The notes below the pieces were generated by a model. That model saw only the letters and a list, made by a program, of their open reading frames with translations. It was not told where the DNA came from and did no database searches. A program made the translations under genes and the position numbers. Positions 1 through 9,649 of a stretch of 64,000 bases of DNA are shown here, in pieces (the stretch's first letter is position 1; each line of letters opens with the position of its first letter). Source of the DNA: Brachionus rotundiformis (taxonomy: Eukaryota > Rotifera > Eurotatoria > Ploima > Brachionidae); assembly GCA_016802295.1 (NCBI GenBank), contig JAESIW010000124.1, positions 186,001 through 250,000 on the forward strand. Reading direction: 5' to 3'.

Positions 1-480
1 AATTATTGTACCAGAATGACATCTATTAAATATTATATTTAATAATGTCGGGGCTTCACTGTCGGTAACTATTGACATATACTAGCGAGAAGTGTCTCCA
101 CGTTCGACAAACCCAAATACCCAAATTTGGCCTTTTTTAAGATCTTTGCCTTTATTATATTTGACTTGAGCGTACAAGCACTCGTCAATCTCCACTTTTT
201 TTCCTCGGCCGCCTAAAAGCAAATTTTCTTTGTCAATACCAACACTACATAACTGTCTTAATCTGTAAAACAAACTAGAAACTACATCTCGTCCGATTTT
301 CTCATCTAAATTTAATTCTATTACTGACAAAGACTTATTGATTGTTAACTGACTTGACCAGCATTTGATTAAAGCAACAATGGTTGAAGGCGTTTTTTTA
401 AACATTGCAAAAAAAGACCCTTCGTAAGCAAATTTAAAACGGCCGCAAGACGAACAACGCCAGTACAAATTTTGATTTTT
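1..480 (-). pseudogene. Merlin/IS1595 (ISXO2-like) transposase fragment, copy 1
   Basis: Decayed DDE transposase on the minus strand, cut by the left edge of the window. Reading leftwards from about 468 there is a zinc-ribbon-like WRCSSCG, then GRGKKVEIDE with the first catalytic Asp of the ISXO2 family, then WVFGFVERG. An in-frame stop follows at 82-84, after which the frame still resembles the family (an APTLL..I and a HSGTII-like stretch) up to position 1. The 128-residue open frame has no ATG start: it opens on TTG, and a stop lies just upstream. The family mobilises Merlin DNA transposons. This copy is almost certainly dead because of the stop and the missing N-terminal start. A second copy lies at 17960-18446. 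Confidence 0.75.
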
Positions 481-695
481 GGCGTCTTAACTTCTTTTTT
501 GCTTTTTTTTTCCATTTTGAATCAATATAACTTTAATTCTAAGTAAGTATTTTCTTTATTTAATTTTTCAAATTTCAATATTGATGATTCACTTTTTTAA
601 AATGATGGTTGTGCATTAGTGATCAAACGTACGTATATAAAAAGTTTTGTTATTTGCCTGTTTGTAATGTCTTCAATAAACTCGAGATATGAACT

Positions 696-848
696 TCATT
701 CTACTCTAATTTCATGCATTTTACTTATTCTTAATGAATCATCCGATGTTAGATATGGCTTTGGATTCGACTGTCTTGTTAATGAAGACGATGTTTGAGT
801 TGATTCGTCTTTTTCGTCAAAAATAAATTGACGGTTTCGGCTAAACAT
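696..848 (-). CDS. 50-codon ORF inside the Merlin-associated repeat
   Basis: An ATG-initiated 50-codon frame on the minus strand, starting MFSRNRQFIFDEKDES and ending in TGA. It is preserved in the second repeat copy at 18901-19053 with no difference that I can see, although the neighbouring transposase frames are broken. It is hydrophilic and rich in Ser, Asp and Arg, without a recognisable domain. It could be an upstream part of the transposon's coding region or a chance frame in a young repeat. I do not recognise it. Confidence 0.3.
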   Translation of the reverse strand: MFSRNRQFIFDEKDESTQTSSSLTRQSNPKPYLTSDDSLRISKMHEIRVE

Positions 849-1060
849 TCAATCGCCTTTGTCGAAATTCAACTCCATAGGACTCTTCATACTATAATGC
901 TAATTTTGACGTATTTAAAATTGCTGCTGTCAAATAGATTATCGAATTTAATTCAAAATTTAATCTCGATTTAATCGATTTTTTCAGTTCATCGACAAAT
1001 TGTTTTTTAACCCAAGTTTCATTAATGGCGCCTGAAGTTCCATTTAAAAAAAAAATGAGA

Positions 1061-1252
1061 CCAGGGATAAAATTGCCTATTGTCCAATCAGTTTTTTGTG
1101 TCAAAACAGATAAAGTATAAACAAAAAGTAATTCAATTTATAAAATCATCAAAGAACTACCCCAAAGACTGTCATAACAGGGCGTCTACTGATATTACTG
1201 CTTGGGATACAGCCTTCCCTATTGCTACTACTACTACTAAATCATATGTTAA
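1061..1252. other. short spacer before the LTR element
   Basis: Ordinary AT-rich sequence between the Merlin repeat and the 5' LTR. The overlapping open frames here run into the LTR and show no family motif. The last six bases, TGTTAA (1247-1252), are the left target-site duplication of the LTR retrotransposon. Confidence 0.5.
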
Positions 1253-1509
1253 TGTAGTATCCCTAGTATTAAGTTTATTCAGCTTTAGTTGTTATAGTTA
1301 AATTTTAATTAAACTCATATTTATGAAATTACAAATTTTAGAAACTTTTTAGAAAATACAAATAGTTATTTTTGGAAAGGGATAAGTTGTTTGCTTCTAT
1401 TCAAACAAGCGTCTTTTTAATAATTTTAGTTTTGTTTATTTTTTCTTGGTAGTCGTTTAATAAATTATTTAAAACAAAAACATCTCTCTTAATTTTGGAA
1501 GATATTACA
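1253..1509 (+). repeat. 5' long terminal repeat
   Basis: 257 bp beginning TGTAGTATCCC and ending GATATTACA. It matches 8602-8858 base for base as far as I can see by eye. It is preceded by TGTTAA and followed by the candidate primer-binding site. Confidence 0.95.
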
Positions 1510-1510
1510 T

Positions 1511-1528
1511 CTGGCGCAGTGAGCTAAG
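1511..1528 (+). promoter_or_regulatory. candidate tRNA primer-binding site
   Basis: CTGGCGCAGTGAGCTAAG lies two bases after the LTR end. TGGCGCAGT-like PBS sequences are usual in Ty3/Gypsy elements. I cannot assign the tRNA without its sequence. Confidence 0.55.
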
Positions 1529-1529
1529 A

Positions 1530-2330
1530 ATGGAGGGAAGTTTCGGTTCATTCAATCCGGATATTGACATTTCCAGTATAGGTACGAGATGGACTACTTA
1601 CAAGATTCGATTCGAGGATTATATGGTAGCAAAGAGTGGGAAAAAGTTTTCTGAGATTGATGATTTATAAAAAAGGCTTCATTTTTACACCATGTTGGAG
1701 AGAAAGTTTTTGAAATGTACCAGTCTGTTGCCAAGAATGAGCATTCATATGCTGACGTTGTGACAAAGTTAGATTAGTTTTTCGTTGAGAAGATAAATGT
1801 TGAGTACGAGAAATATGTATTTTCCCAAGCACGACAAGGTAGAACTGAGCAGTTTGACGTTTTCGTAAATAGGCTTAGAATGTTTGCCAAGAATTATAAT
1901 TTTGCAAATGTAGATTCCAAGATAAAATCAAGAATCATTCAAGGTTGTTTTTCGGAATCTCTACGAATTAGAGCGTTAACAGACGATATAAGTATAGATG
2001 ATTTGATCAAGCTTGGTAGAAACATGGAAATAGCAAAACAACAGTCGAGTCAGATCCTAGAGGAGAAACCAAGGATGGTGGCAACTGTTGATGAGGAAAA
2101 GAAATGTGGGTTCTGTGGTTACAACCATAAACCAGGTGCAAATAATTGTCCAGCGAAAGGGAAAACATGCAAGAAGTGCCAAAGACTTAATCATTTTAGT
2201 TCAGTGTGTAGGAGCTCGAATAAAAACACTGATAAGGGAAATGATCGGACAAGGTTTAGAGGTCCTAAGCCGAAAGATGTTACGGAGGAAACAGAAAAGC
2301 AAGGTAAGGACATTGGTTATGTTTTCTCAG
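1530..2330 (+). pseudogene. gag remnant with two zinc knuckles
   Basis: A frame starts at ATG 1530, 20 bases after the LTR, and stops at TAA 1668-1670. The homologous reading continues one frame over, through another stop near 1775, and is open from about 1779. The C-terminal part has two CCHC-like knuckles: a variant CX2CX3HX6C at about 2105-2149 and a classic CX2CX4HX4C at about 2170-2211, which would package genomic RNA. It then runs into the protease region in the same frame. With a stop and a frameshift near the N-terminus no full Gag can be made. Confidence 0.85.
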
Positions 2331-2755
2331 TGAGTGATGACAATCGAACTCTACCAGTGATAAAAATAGACATTGGGGATAACAAAGTGAAAACAGAGGT
2401 ATTAATAGACACGGGTAGTAGTCTAAATATAATTGATAAACAGACTTATAAAAGACTAAAACCAAAACCTGTCCTAGAAGTGGTAAAAGGTAAGGTTTTT
2501 GGATTCCAGAACAGTTGCCCGCTAGTCTTTGCAGGTGAGTTTAAAACTCTGATTGGACACAAAGACAAATTAGTGGAAGCCAAGATTGCTGTAATTAATG
2601 GAACGGAAAGATGCCTACTTGGTTATAAAACAGCGAGCGATTTAGGTATAGTGAAGATCTTAAAGTTGATTCGGATAGTAGCAGTTGCAAGCGGGATCTT
2701 GAATACTTTAAGGCCAAGTATCCTAATGTGTTTAGTTCAAAACTTGGTAATTTAA
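2331..2755 (+). pseudogene. retroviral-type aspartic protease region of the LTR element
   Basis: In the same open frame as the zinc knuckles there is an LIDTGSSLNIID motif near 2402-2437, the D-T-G active site of retropepsins. The normal job is to cut the Gag-Pol precursor. The active-site triad is intact, but the frame ends at 2753-2755 and the reverse transcriptase region continues in another frame, so the polyprotein is broken here. Confidence 0.8.
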
Positions 2756-4646
2756 AAGGGTTCGAGGTAAAGCTTAATGTAGACAAAACGGTAAAACCAG
2801 CGTACATCAAACACCAAAAGATACCATTCCATCTCCGTGGAAAGCTAGAAGAGATTATTTACAAAGGTTTGATGGATGGAGTATTTGAAGAAGCTAAAGG
2901 TCCGACAAAATGGTAATTACCAGCCATGTTAGTTCCAAAGTCTGATGGTAAATTAAAATAGCTCTAAACTGAGGTTTGTAATTGACGCAAGTGCCGCTAA
3001 TCGAGCAATAAAGCGTACTCGATATGTTATGCCTACAATCGAAGATTTGATTGCGGATATCAATGGCTCAAAAATCTTTTCGAAAATTGACTTTAATGAT
3101 GATTTTCATCAGTGTACCCTTGCCAAAGAATCTCGAGAACTAACGACATTCAGCACTTATTTTGGGATATTTCTGTACAAGCGGCTGTTGCAAGGAATCA
3201 ATGCAGCTCCTGAGTTGTTCCACCACGCAATCGAAACAGAAGTTGTTGATGGCCTAAAAGGTACAAGGAACGTTATGGACGACATAATTGTTCATGGGAA
3301 GAATCAGGAGGAGCACGACGAAAGAATTGAAGCTGTGTTTGAGAAGATAAATATAAAAGAATTGACGGTAAATGAAAAGAAGTGCCTTATTGGGATGAGC
3401 AAGGTGGAATTTTATGGCTTAGAATTTTCATCCGAAGGTATTAAACTAACAGAGGACAAAACAAAAGCTTTGCGTGAAGTCAAACCTCCGTCGATCCCAG
3501 GAGAAGTGAGTAGCCTCCTAGGGTTAAGCACGTATTGCTCTCGTTTTATTCAAAATCATTCAGAGATAGTGGATCCTTTAAGGAAACTGACCGGCGTGGT
3601 CGTAAATGGAAATGGGGTATCGAAGAAGAAACAGCACTGTCAAAGCTCAAGGACGCAGGTTCAGGGAGGATATTTAGCTATTTTAATCCTTCTTGGGACA
3701 CCGAACTGATTGTGGATGCGAGTCCTATAGGACTTGGTGCCATTTTGACACAAAGAAACCCTAGTGATCCGAATGATATAAGGACCATATGCTATGCGAG
3801 TAGATCTTTAACTGAGGTCGAAAGACGATATGCTCTCATCGAGAAAGATTGTCTAGCAACCGTGTGGGGATGTGAGAAATTCCATTTATATCTATACGGC
3901 AGAAGATTCAAGATCTCAACCGATAACAAAGCCTTAGAATTCATATTCAAACGAGATGGTCGAAGAACCATAGCAAGAATTGAGAGATGGTCAATCCGGC
4001 TGAATGAGTATGATTTCACCGTTATTCACAGACCAAGGAAAGATAACCCAACTGACTATCTATCGAGAAAACCAGTTGAGTCAGTTAAATCGGACGGAAA
4101 AGAAAGTGTCGAGTTGTATGTTAACTACTTGTTTGAACAAGCAATTCCGCGAGCAATTGACCATGAGGAAATTATTAAGTCTACAAAAGAGGATCAAACT
4201 CTTCAAGAAGTGATTTCAAGACTAAGAGGATCTAAATTCAATTTTAAGAATCGTAAATCGACGAATTATGACAATGTTTTCCACGAGTTATCTGTGACTG
4301 GTAATGGAGTAGTAATGAGAAACAATCTGATTGTGGTACCTGATTCTTTGATCGATAAGGTGATCGATATCGCTCATGAGGGTCATCAAGGTATCACTAA
4401 GACAAAGGCTTTGATTCGGACCAAGGTTTGGTTTCCAAAATTGGATGATTTAGTAGAAAGAAAGCTTAAGAGTTGTTACATGTGCTTGGTGAATGGGACA
4501 AAGGTCGATTTTCAGCCACTTAAGATGACCGAGATGCCAGATGGACCATGGCAATGTTTATCAATCGATTTTTATGGTCCAACCCCGTCAAATACTACTC
4601 TACTAGAGTTGATTTGCGAATACTCGAGATTTGCGATAGTGAGAGA
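2728..4646 (+). pseudogene. pol remnant: reverse transcriptase, RNase H, first part of integrase
   Basis: The N-terminal part of the RT (2728-2916) ends in a stop, and a further in-frame stop lies between 2917 and 3028. The palm and connection region is open from 3029 to 3709, with VMDD in place of the usual YxDD/SDD box near 3273-3284. The frame then changes around 3535-3709. RNase H follows with its Asp and Glu residues (IVDAS near 3712, LIEKD, STDNKALE, NPTDYLSR). The integrase zinc-binding domain has HEGHQ near 4375 and CYMC near 4474. The first catalytic Asp (SIDFYGP near 4562) is present. The frame is cut at 4646 by the hAT element and resumes at 7683. Confidence 0.9.
4639..4646. repeat. 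target-site duplication of the hAT element, left copy
   Basis: GTGAGAGA, repeated exactly at 7675-7682 on the other side of the hAT element. Eight base pairs is the typical hAT duplication length. Confidence 0.95.
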
Positions 4647-4650
4647 TAGT

Positions 4651-4757
4651 GCTTGATATCGATAACCCACATCGATAGAAAAAATCGATATTTTCAGAAT
4701 CGATATCGTCCAAAGTTATCGATATATTAACGATATCGTCTAAAGTTATCGATATTT
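4651..4757. repeat. left subterminal ATCGAT-rich region of the hAT element
   Basis: At least six ATCGAT or CGATAT-type motifs are spaced over about 105 bases next to the left terminus, including TATCGATA within the terminal repeat itself. Subterminal repeats are where hAT transposases with BED fingers normally bind. The right side has an ordered array of the same motif. Confidence 0.75.
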
Positions 4758-4987
4758 TCCAAGAAATCAGGTAAAATAAATTCAATTTGAATTAATTAAA
4801 CATTTAACAATATTTAAAATAATTATATATAAATTTAAAAAAAAATGCTACTGAAATTATTAATTTTAATTAAAAAGCTTCCTCATTCAAAGAATGTTTT
4901 TCACAATACAATTAAAATTATCTTCAAATAATTTTTGCTTATTAAAATTTATAATTTACATAAAAAAATTTTATTCGTTCCTTAATT

Positions 4988-7236
4988 TTATTCATTATTT
5001 TTTTTTCTACAGAAATCTGTATTCAGTTTTACTTTATATTTTTCTGTTTGGTAAAGAATCATTATTTTTTCAACTTTGTTTGGATTTAGAGAATTACGAC
5101 GATTCCAAAGACTGTAGCCTGTAAAGGAAAACAGTCTTTCGGAAAACAGTTCTTTCTTACTTGTAGCTTGTGCACAAAATAGGCGCTTTACTATTTTAAA
5201 TAAAATTGGAAACTTCCGCTCTTTTTCTTTCCAAAAATTTAAGACATCTACATCGTGATCTATTGTTATTAAAAGGTATTCTGATATTTCTTTAGCTAGA
5301 TCATTTTTTTCTGTCAATATTTCATTTGAGGAATTAAAATCAAAGACTTGTAAAGATTTTTTCTTCGGAACAGGCGATGGAGTATCAACAAATCTTTCCA
5401 TTTCGCACAATTTATGTTTGTTAACGTAGCTTTTTATAAATTTTTTCGATGAAGCAATATGTTTTTTTGCATCAACACCCGAAAATCTCGAAAATTTTTT
5501 GTACCTTAAGTTATTAAAATTAAAGATTATAAAGATCGGTTTAAATTTAAAATGCAATTTCATAAATATAGAAAATTAAATCTAATTGAACACTTAAAAA
5601 AAGTACTTAGTTTTTTAAAATTTTCTAATCACGAATCTTTCCATTTAAAATATGATTTTATTATAAGATATAAAAGCTTTTTATTAGCCAAAGATGAACG
5701 ATAAATAAATATACAAATATTGATCTATTGTATCTATATTCTAGTTATTTAAATGTGGTTTAAAAAATTTTAGTTGTCATTCTTAGTCAAAAATTAATAG
5801 TTAAATTATTTCTAACCTTGGATCTAAAAATGCTGCTGCAAAAAGGAAATCATTCTTAAAATATCCATATTTTTTAGTGTAAAATGATAAGGACTTTTTG
5901 AAAGCTTTAGCAAGAGAATTTCTAAAACAAGAGGCATTTTTATCCGGCTCCAATTGATTCAACAATGCTTGTAAAATTGGAATAACACTTGAAATTGATA
6001 CTGAATTCTCGGCGGATATTCTCACTGTCGCCTCTTCAAAATTAGATAAGACCTCAATAGCATCTTCAATATTCAATGATTCAACATCCGAAATAACCAG
6101 TTCTTTAAATTTATTTTGATTTGTTGAGTTCTCTATTAAAATATTATTGACGTGATGTCTAATTTTGACTATTCTTTCAAGCATTTTAAAGCTCGAATTC
6201 CATCGTGTGACAACCTCCTGGATTAGATGCATTTGTGAACGTTCAAGAAGCTGATCACTCAGTATTAAAGAGTGATTAAACTTTGAGCAAATTGTTCTGC
6301 ACTTTTTTATTATTAAATTAATTTTTTCAATAATAAACACCTCTTCACTTGAAAATAAGATAGTTTCACTTGAATTAACTTCATCTACATCATTCAAGGA
6401 ATCTGGTTGTGTAGACGTATGAGAGTTTGGGATCTCGAACTCTAGAACCTTTTTTACAACTAAATTTAGAAGATGTCCTAAGCAACGGAGATGAATTATT
6501 TCTTCTTTACTTTCGGATACCGCTTTACAGATGTTTAGCGCATTATCAGTAGAAATAAACTCGACTCTCGACTCAATATTCCATTCAATCAAGACTTCAT
6601 CAATTGAAGCCCGAATAGCCAAAGCCGTTTTGCTTCCTGTAATATTTTTTACCGCCAGAGTATGTGAGGTCAGTTTCATATTATTATCGATGAAGTGTAA
6701 GGTTATACTCATGTAGACAAAATTTTGAATAGATGTCCAGTGATCAGTTGTAATACAGCAGCTTTCCATATTTTCTAATTCTTTTCGAATTTCTGTACTC
6801 GTTTTCAAAAACATTTTATCAAGTAAAACATTATGTAGTGGACACTTGGCAACTTATATTTTGGACATAAATGATAAAGTAACCTTTTGAAATGAAAATT
6901 TTGTAAAATTGAAAACGGAAGAAAACCACTAATAATAAAATTCAATAGACACTGGTTTGCTAAATTAGTTGTATTTTCACTCAGTGACACTAAATAGTTA
7001 CTAGAAGATTGCTCTTTATCACGATCGGTGTCGTCAAGAATTAGTCCATGGGATCTTAAATGATCACGAATCGCGCTGGTCCCAGCAAAAACTGCTTTGT
7101 GGTCACAACTTTCGAAATGGCATTTATAGTACCATTTTAATTCACTGATTCCGTTTTTTATATGTGTTTTTTGAAATTTGGAAGCATATTTCCAAACAGG
7201 CGATTTAAGTTTACTCACAGAGTTTTCTACAGACAT
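4988..7236 (-). pseudogene. hAT-family transposase (BED finger, RNase-H-like core, dimerisation domain), interrupted
   Basis: Read leftwards from 7236. The first block (7236-6805) has a BED zinc finger: WKYASKF near the start, the pair CHFESC, and HLRSHG. The second block (6814-5801) has the hAT RNase-H-like core with TTDHWTS and DNALNICKAV-type motifs, RWNSSF, and FLDPR near its end. The third block (5563-4988) has the C-terminal dimerisation signature FWKEKERKFP, SERLFSF and the R..L.P motif. Blocks one and two are in different frames. Between blocks two and three the frame is closed, but CCAAG|GTTAGA directly after FLDPR resembles a splice donor, so part of 5564-5812 may be an intron. Family assignment is firm; activity is doubtful. 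Confidence 0.85.
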
Positions 7237-7430
7237 TTTAAATATTTTTTAATTATTTTTTTTAAATTGAATAAGCACGAGAAATAGTATGAGTTTAAGT
7301 TTTTTTCTAATAATTCAATAAATATATCAGAGAAGACAATGTTTTTTGCAAAACATAAAAAAATTTAATTTAATATTTAAGTTTTATTCTAACAAATTTG
7401 TTATTTAAATAGCAGTTAATTCATTAGTAT

Positions 7431-7640
7431 CGATACTTGTAGTCGATATTGATAAAATATCGATACTTGTAGTCGATATTGATAAAATATCGATACTTGT
7501 AGTCGATATTGATAAAATATCGATACTTGTAGTCGATATTGATAAAATATCGATACTTGTAGTCGATATTGATAAAATATCGATACTTGTAGTCGATATT
7601 GATAAAATATCGATACTTGTAGTCGTTATTGATAAAATAT
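7431..7640. repeat. seven 30-bp tandem units with TATCGATA, right end of hAT element
   Basis: Units start at 7431, 7461, 7491, 7521, 7551, 7581 and 7611 and are essentially identical. Each junction contains the exact octamer TATCGATA. The array is 34 bases from the right terminus. It has no variable spacers, so it is not a CRISPR. The 82-residue minus-strand frame across it is an artefact of the repeat. Confidence 0.95.
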
Positions 7641-7674
7641 TTTAATCTTTTGAAGTTATCGATATCAAGCACTA

Positions 7675-7682
7675 GTGAGAGA
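7675..7682. repeat. target-site duplication of the hAT element, right copy
   Basis: GTGAGAGA, identical to 4639-4646. Confidence 0.95.
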
Positions 7683-8571
7683 ACTCCTAAATAACAACGC
7701 TAAGCTTGTAATCGCTATGCTCCATGAGATTTGGTCAACGTTCGGTATTCCTGTCTTGGTCAAAACTCACAATGGACCACCTTTTAATAGTAAGGAATTC
7801 GCAAAATTTTGCTCAGTGTTCAATATCAAGCATAGGTTGATTACACCGTATTGGCCTAGAGCAAACGGTGAAATTGAACAATTTAACAGAAATTTAACCA
7901 AAGTGATGAGAAACTCCGTGGTTAAAGGTATCCCTTGGCAAAAAGAATTAAACTTCTTTTTAGGATCCTATAGAGCGACTCCACATTGTTCAACTGGTGT
8001 TCCCCCAGCTGAATTGATTTTCAAATATTCTTCAGCAACAAGATTGGTCAGTGTAATGGACAAAAGAACATTCTTAGAAAACGATCAAGACAAATTGGCA
8101 AGAGAGAGAGATCTTAAGGCGAAGCAGGTGATTAAATGTAATGGAGATAGGAAGCTTCGCGCCAAAGAGTCTCAGTTGAACATAGACGAATTGGTCTTGT
8201 ATCAAAAACCAAGAGGTAAAGTATTCGATAAAAAAGAGCCAGTGAGAGACCCAAATCCGTGGAGAGTTGAAGAAGTAAATGGAAGTATGGTTACGGCGAG
8301 GTCAAGTGATGGTAAAACCGTAACCAGGAATTCATCTTGTTTCAAGAGAATCGATGAAGTTATAGCTCCTGATTTGAAAAATCACTTTACAACATACGAA
8401 GATCATGGAAATGATGATAACAATATTGATGGTAGTGACAATCCCACGACGTCAACTGAGACGAGCGTTAGGAGATCAACCCGTAGTAACAAAGGGAAGA
8501 TTGACAGGCTTCAGGTCAACTTCGATAATAAGACATATTCAAACATGGATGAGACAAATCAAAATTCATAA
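7683..8571 (+). pseudogene. integrase C-terminal part of the LTR element
   Basis: Continuation of the integrase core after the hAT insertion. It is open to TAA 8569-8571. The block that should carry the second catalytic Asp reads THNGPPF: His replaces Asp, so the DDE triad is broken. The Glu block is present (NGEIEQFN near 7866). The GSYRATPH motif follows, then a basic C-terminal region with Arg/Lys- and Ser/Thr-rich ends. The normal role is to insert the cDNA. This copy should be catalytically dead even without the upstream interruption. Confidence 0.85.
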
Positions 8572-8593
8572 TCAATTAAAATTTTATTTTTCC

Positions 8594-8601
8594 AGGGAAG
8601 A
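8594..8601 (+). promoter_or_regulatory. polypurine tract before the 3' LTR
   Basis: AGGGAAGA sits directly before the TG of the 3' LTR, the position of the plus-strand primer in LTR retrotransposons. Confidence 0.75.
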
Positions 8602-8858
8602 TGTAGTATCCCTAGTATTAAGTTTATTCAGCTTTAGTTGTTATAGTTAAATTTTAATTAAACTCATATTTATGAAATTACAAATTTTAGAAACTTTTTA
8701 GAAAATACAAATAGTTATTTTTGGAAAGGGATAAGTTGTTTGCTTCTATTCAAACAAGCGTCTTTTTAATAATTTTAGTTTTGTTTATTTTTTCTTGGTA
8801 GTCGTTTAATAAATTATTTAAAACAAAAACATCTCTCTTAATTTTGGAAGATATTACA
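8602..8858 (+). repeat. 3' long terminal repeat
   Basis: 257 bp, indistinguishable by eye from 1253-1509, followed by the target duplication TGTTAA (8859-8864). Confidence 0.95.
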
Positions 8859-8864
8859 TGTTAA

Positions 8865-9640
8865 TAGTAAACAATTTTTAGATAATTAAAAGAAATAAGT
8901 TAATAATTAACACTAAAGCAGATTATTATTATTTTTGCTTTTGTAAATTATTAGATTTTAAATTTAGCTCACCTTATTTCAATGTTATAAATTGAAGTTA
9001 GGTAGTTTGTTTTAAACATTTAAACATGGATTTCTATCAAGTAAGCTCAATTCTTCATAGTCAAAACAAGGCGTTATCAAATTTGAAAATATTTATTCTA
9101 GACTAATACATAAATTTGTAATTTTTGTAAATCGCCAAAGGGGAATACAAATTATGCATTTTTTAAAGTAACCCTTCCAAAGAGCAAAGATATTTAATAC
9201 ACGGTCTTTGTGACGAGAAAAAATGGTTGTGTCATATAAACTAAAATGAAACAAATAATGTTCATCTTCGGCGTTTAAAGCCAACAGAGTTTTAGGTCAA
9301 ATCAAAGATTTATCTATCAAAAAAATTGAGAAACTGTTGTAGTCCACTTTTTGTAAACCTGTTTCCTAGCCAGAGGTATTCAGGAACTTAATTAGGATTA
9401 ATTAAATTAACACTAAAAGCCCAAGGTGTTTTTAAGACCCCTTTTTTTAAAAAATTTAAACTTGAATATTATCTAAAAGAAATAAAGTTATCAAAAATTA
9501 CTCAATAAAACTTAGACAGATTTATTTGGGTAAACTCTTTATTTGGATTCTCTCTAAATATTAACCATTGTAGTCCTTTTATAATAGAAACGGCTAAATG
9601 CAGAAATGCACATGCAACGCAAAATAAAAAAGAAGTGAAA
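8865..9640. other. non-coding flank; 9220-9420 is a WD40-unit 3' flank repeat
   Basis: No gene is seen. The part around 9220-9420 (GAGAAACTGTTGTAGTCCACTT and CTAGCCAGAGGTATTCAGGAAC) matches the region downstream of WD40 copy C at 25225-25390 and, inverted, 31620-31700 near copy E. It therefore belongs to the duplicated WD40 unit. The rest is AT-rich. Confidence 0.6.
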
Positions 9641-9649
9641 ATACAGAGA

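Larger units (their letters stand above)
1..1060. repeat. Merlin-associated repeat block, copy 1
   Basis: The segment from position 1 to about 1060 matches 18081-19265 almost base for base. Exceptions are a segment of about 120 bases (347-468) missing from copy 2 and AT-rich insertions in copy 2 near 18465-18600 and 18728-18845. Similarity stops just after the shared GCGCCTGAAGTTCCATTT. It holds the transposase remnant and about 580 bases of further sequence, so it probably represents most of one transposon. No terminal inverted repeat is visible inside the window. Confidence 0.75.
4647..7674 (-). mobile_element. hAT DNA transposon nested in the integrase
   Basis: 3028 bp with perfect 20-bp terminal inverted repeats (TAGTGCTTGATATCGATAAC at the left, its reverse complement at 7655-7674) and an 8-bp target duplication GTGAGAGA. 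It encodes a BED-finger hAT transposase on the minus strand. Both subterminal regions carry repeated ATCGAT motifs: scattered on the left (4657-4757) and as seven 30-bp units on the right (7431-7640). Termini and target duplication are intact, but the transposase frame is interrupted, so the ends may still be mobilised in trans. Confidence 0.95.
1253..8858 (+). mobile_element. Ty3/Gypsy-type LTR retrotransposon with nested hAT insertion
   Basis: The element is bounded by two 257-bp LTRs that start TG and end CA, and is flanked by a 6-bp direct repeat TGTTAA (1247-1252 and 8859-8864). Order on the plus strand is Gag with zinc knuckles, aspartic protease, reverse transcriptase, RNase H, integrase. 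RNase H directly followed by integrase is the Ty3/Gypsy order. Without the 3028-bp hAT insertion and one target-duplication copy the element is about 4.57 kb. Gag and pol carry stops and frame changes and the integrase lacks a catalytic Asp, so it cannot be autonomous. The LTRs look identical, which argues that it inserted recently from an already defective template. Confidence 0.93.

Noticed and set aside
7424..7672. 82-residue repetitive protein, or a CRISPR-like array
   Set aside because: The frame is a translation of the 30-bp hAT subterminal repeat. Units have no unique spacers, and the host is a eukaryote.
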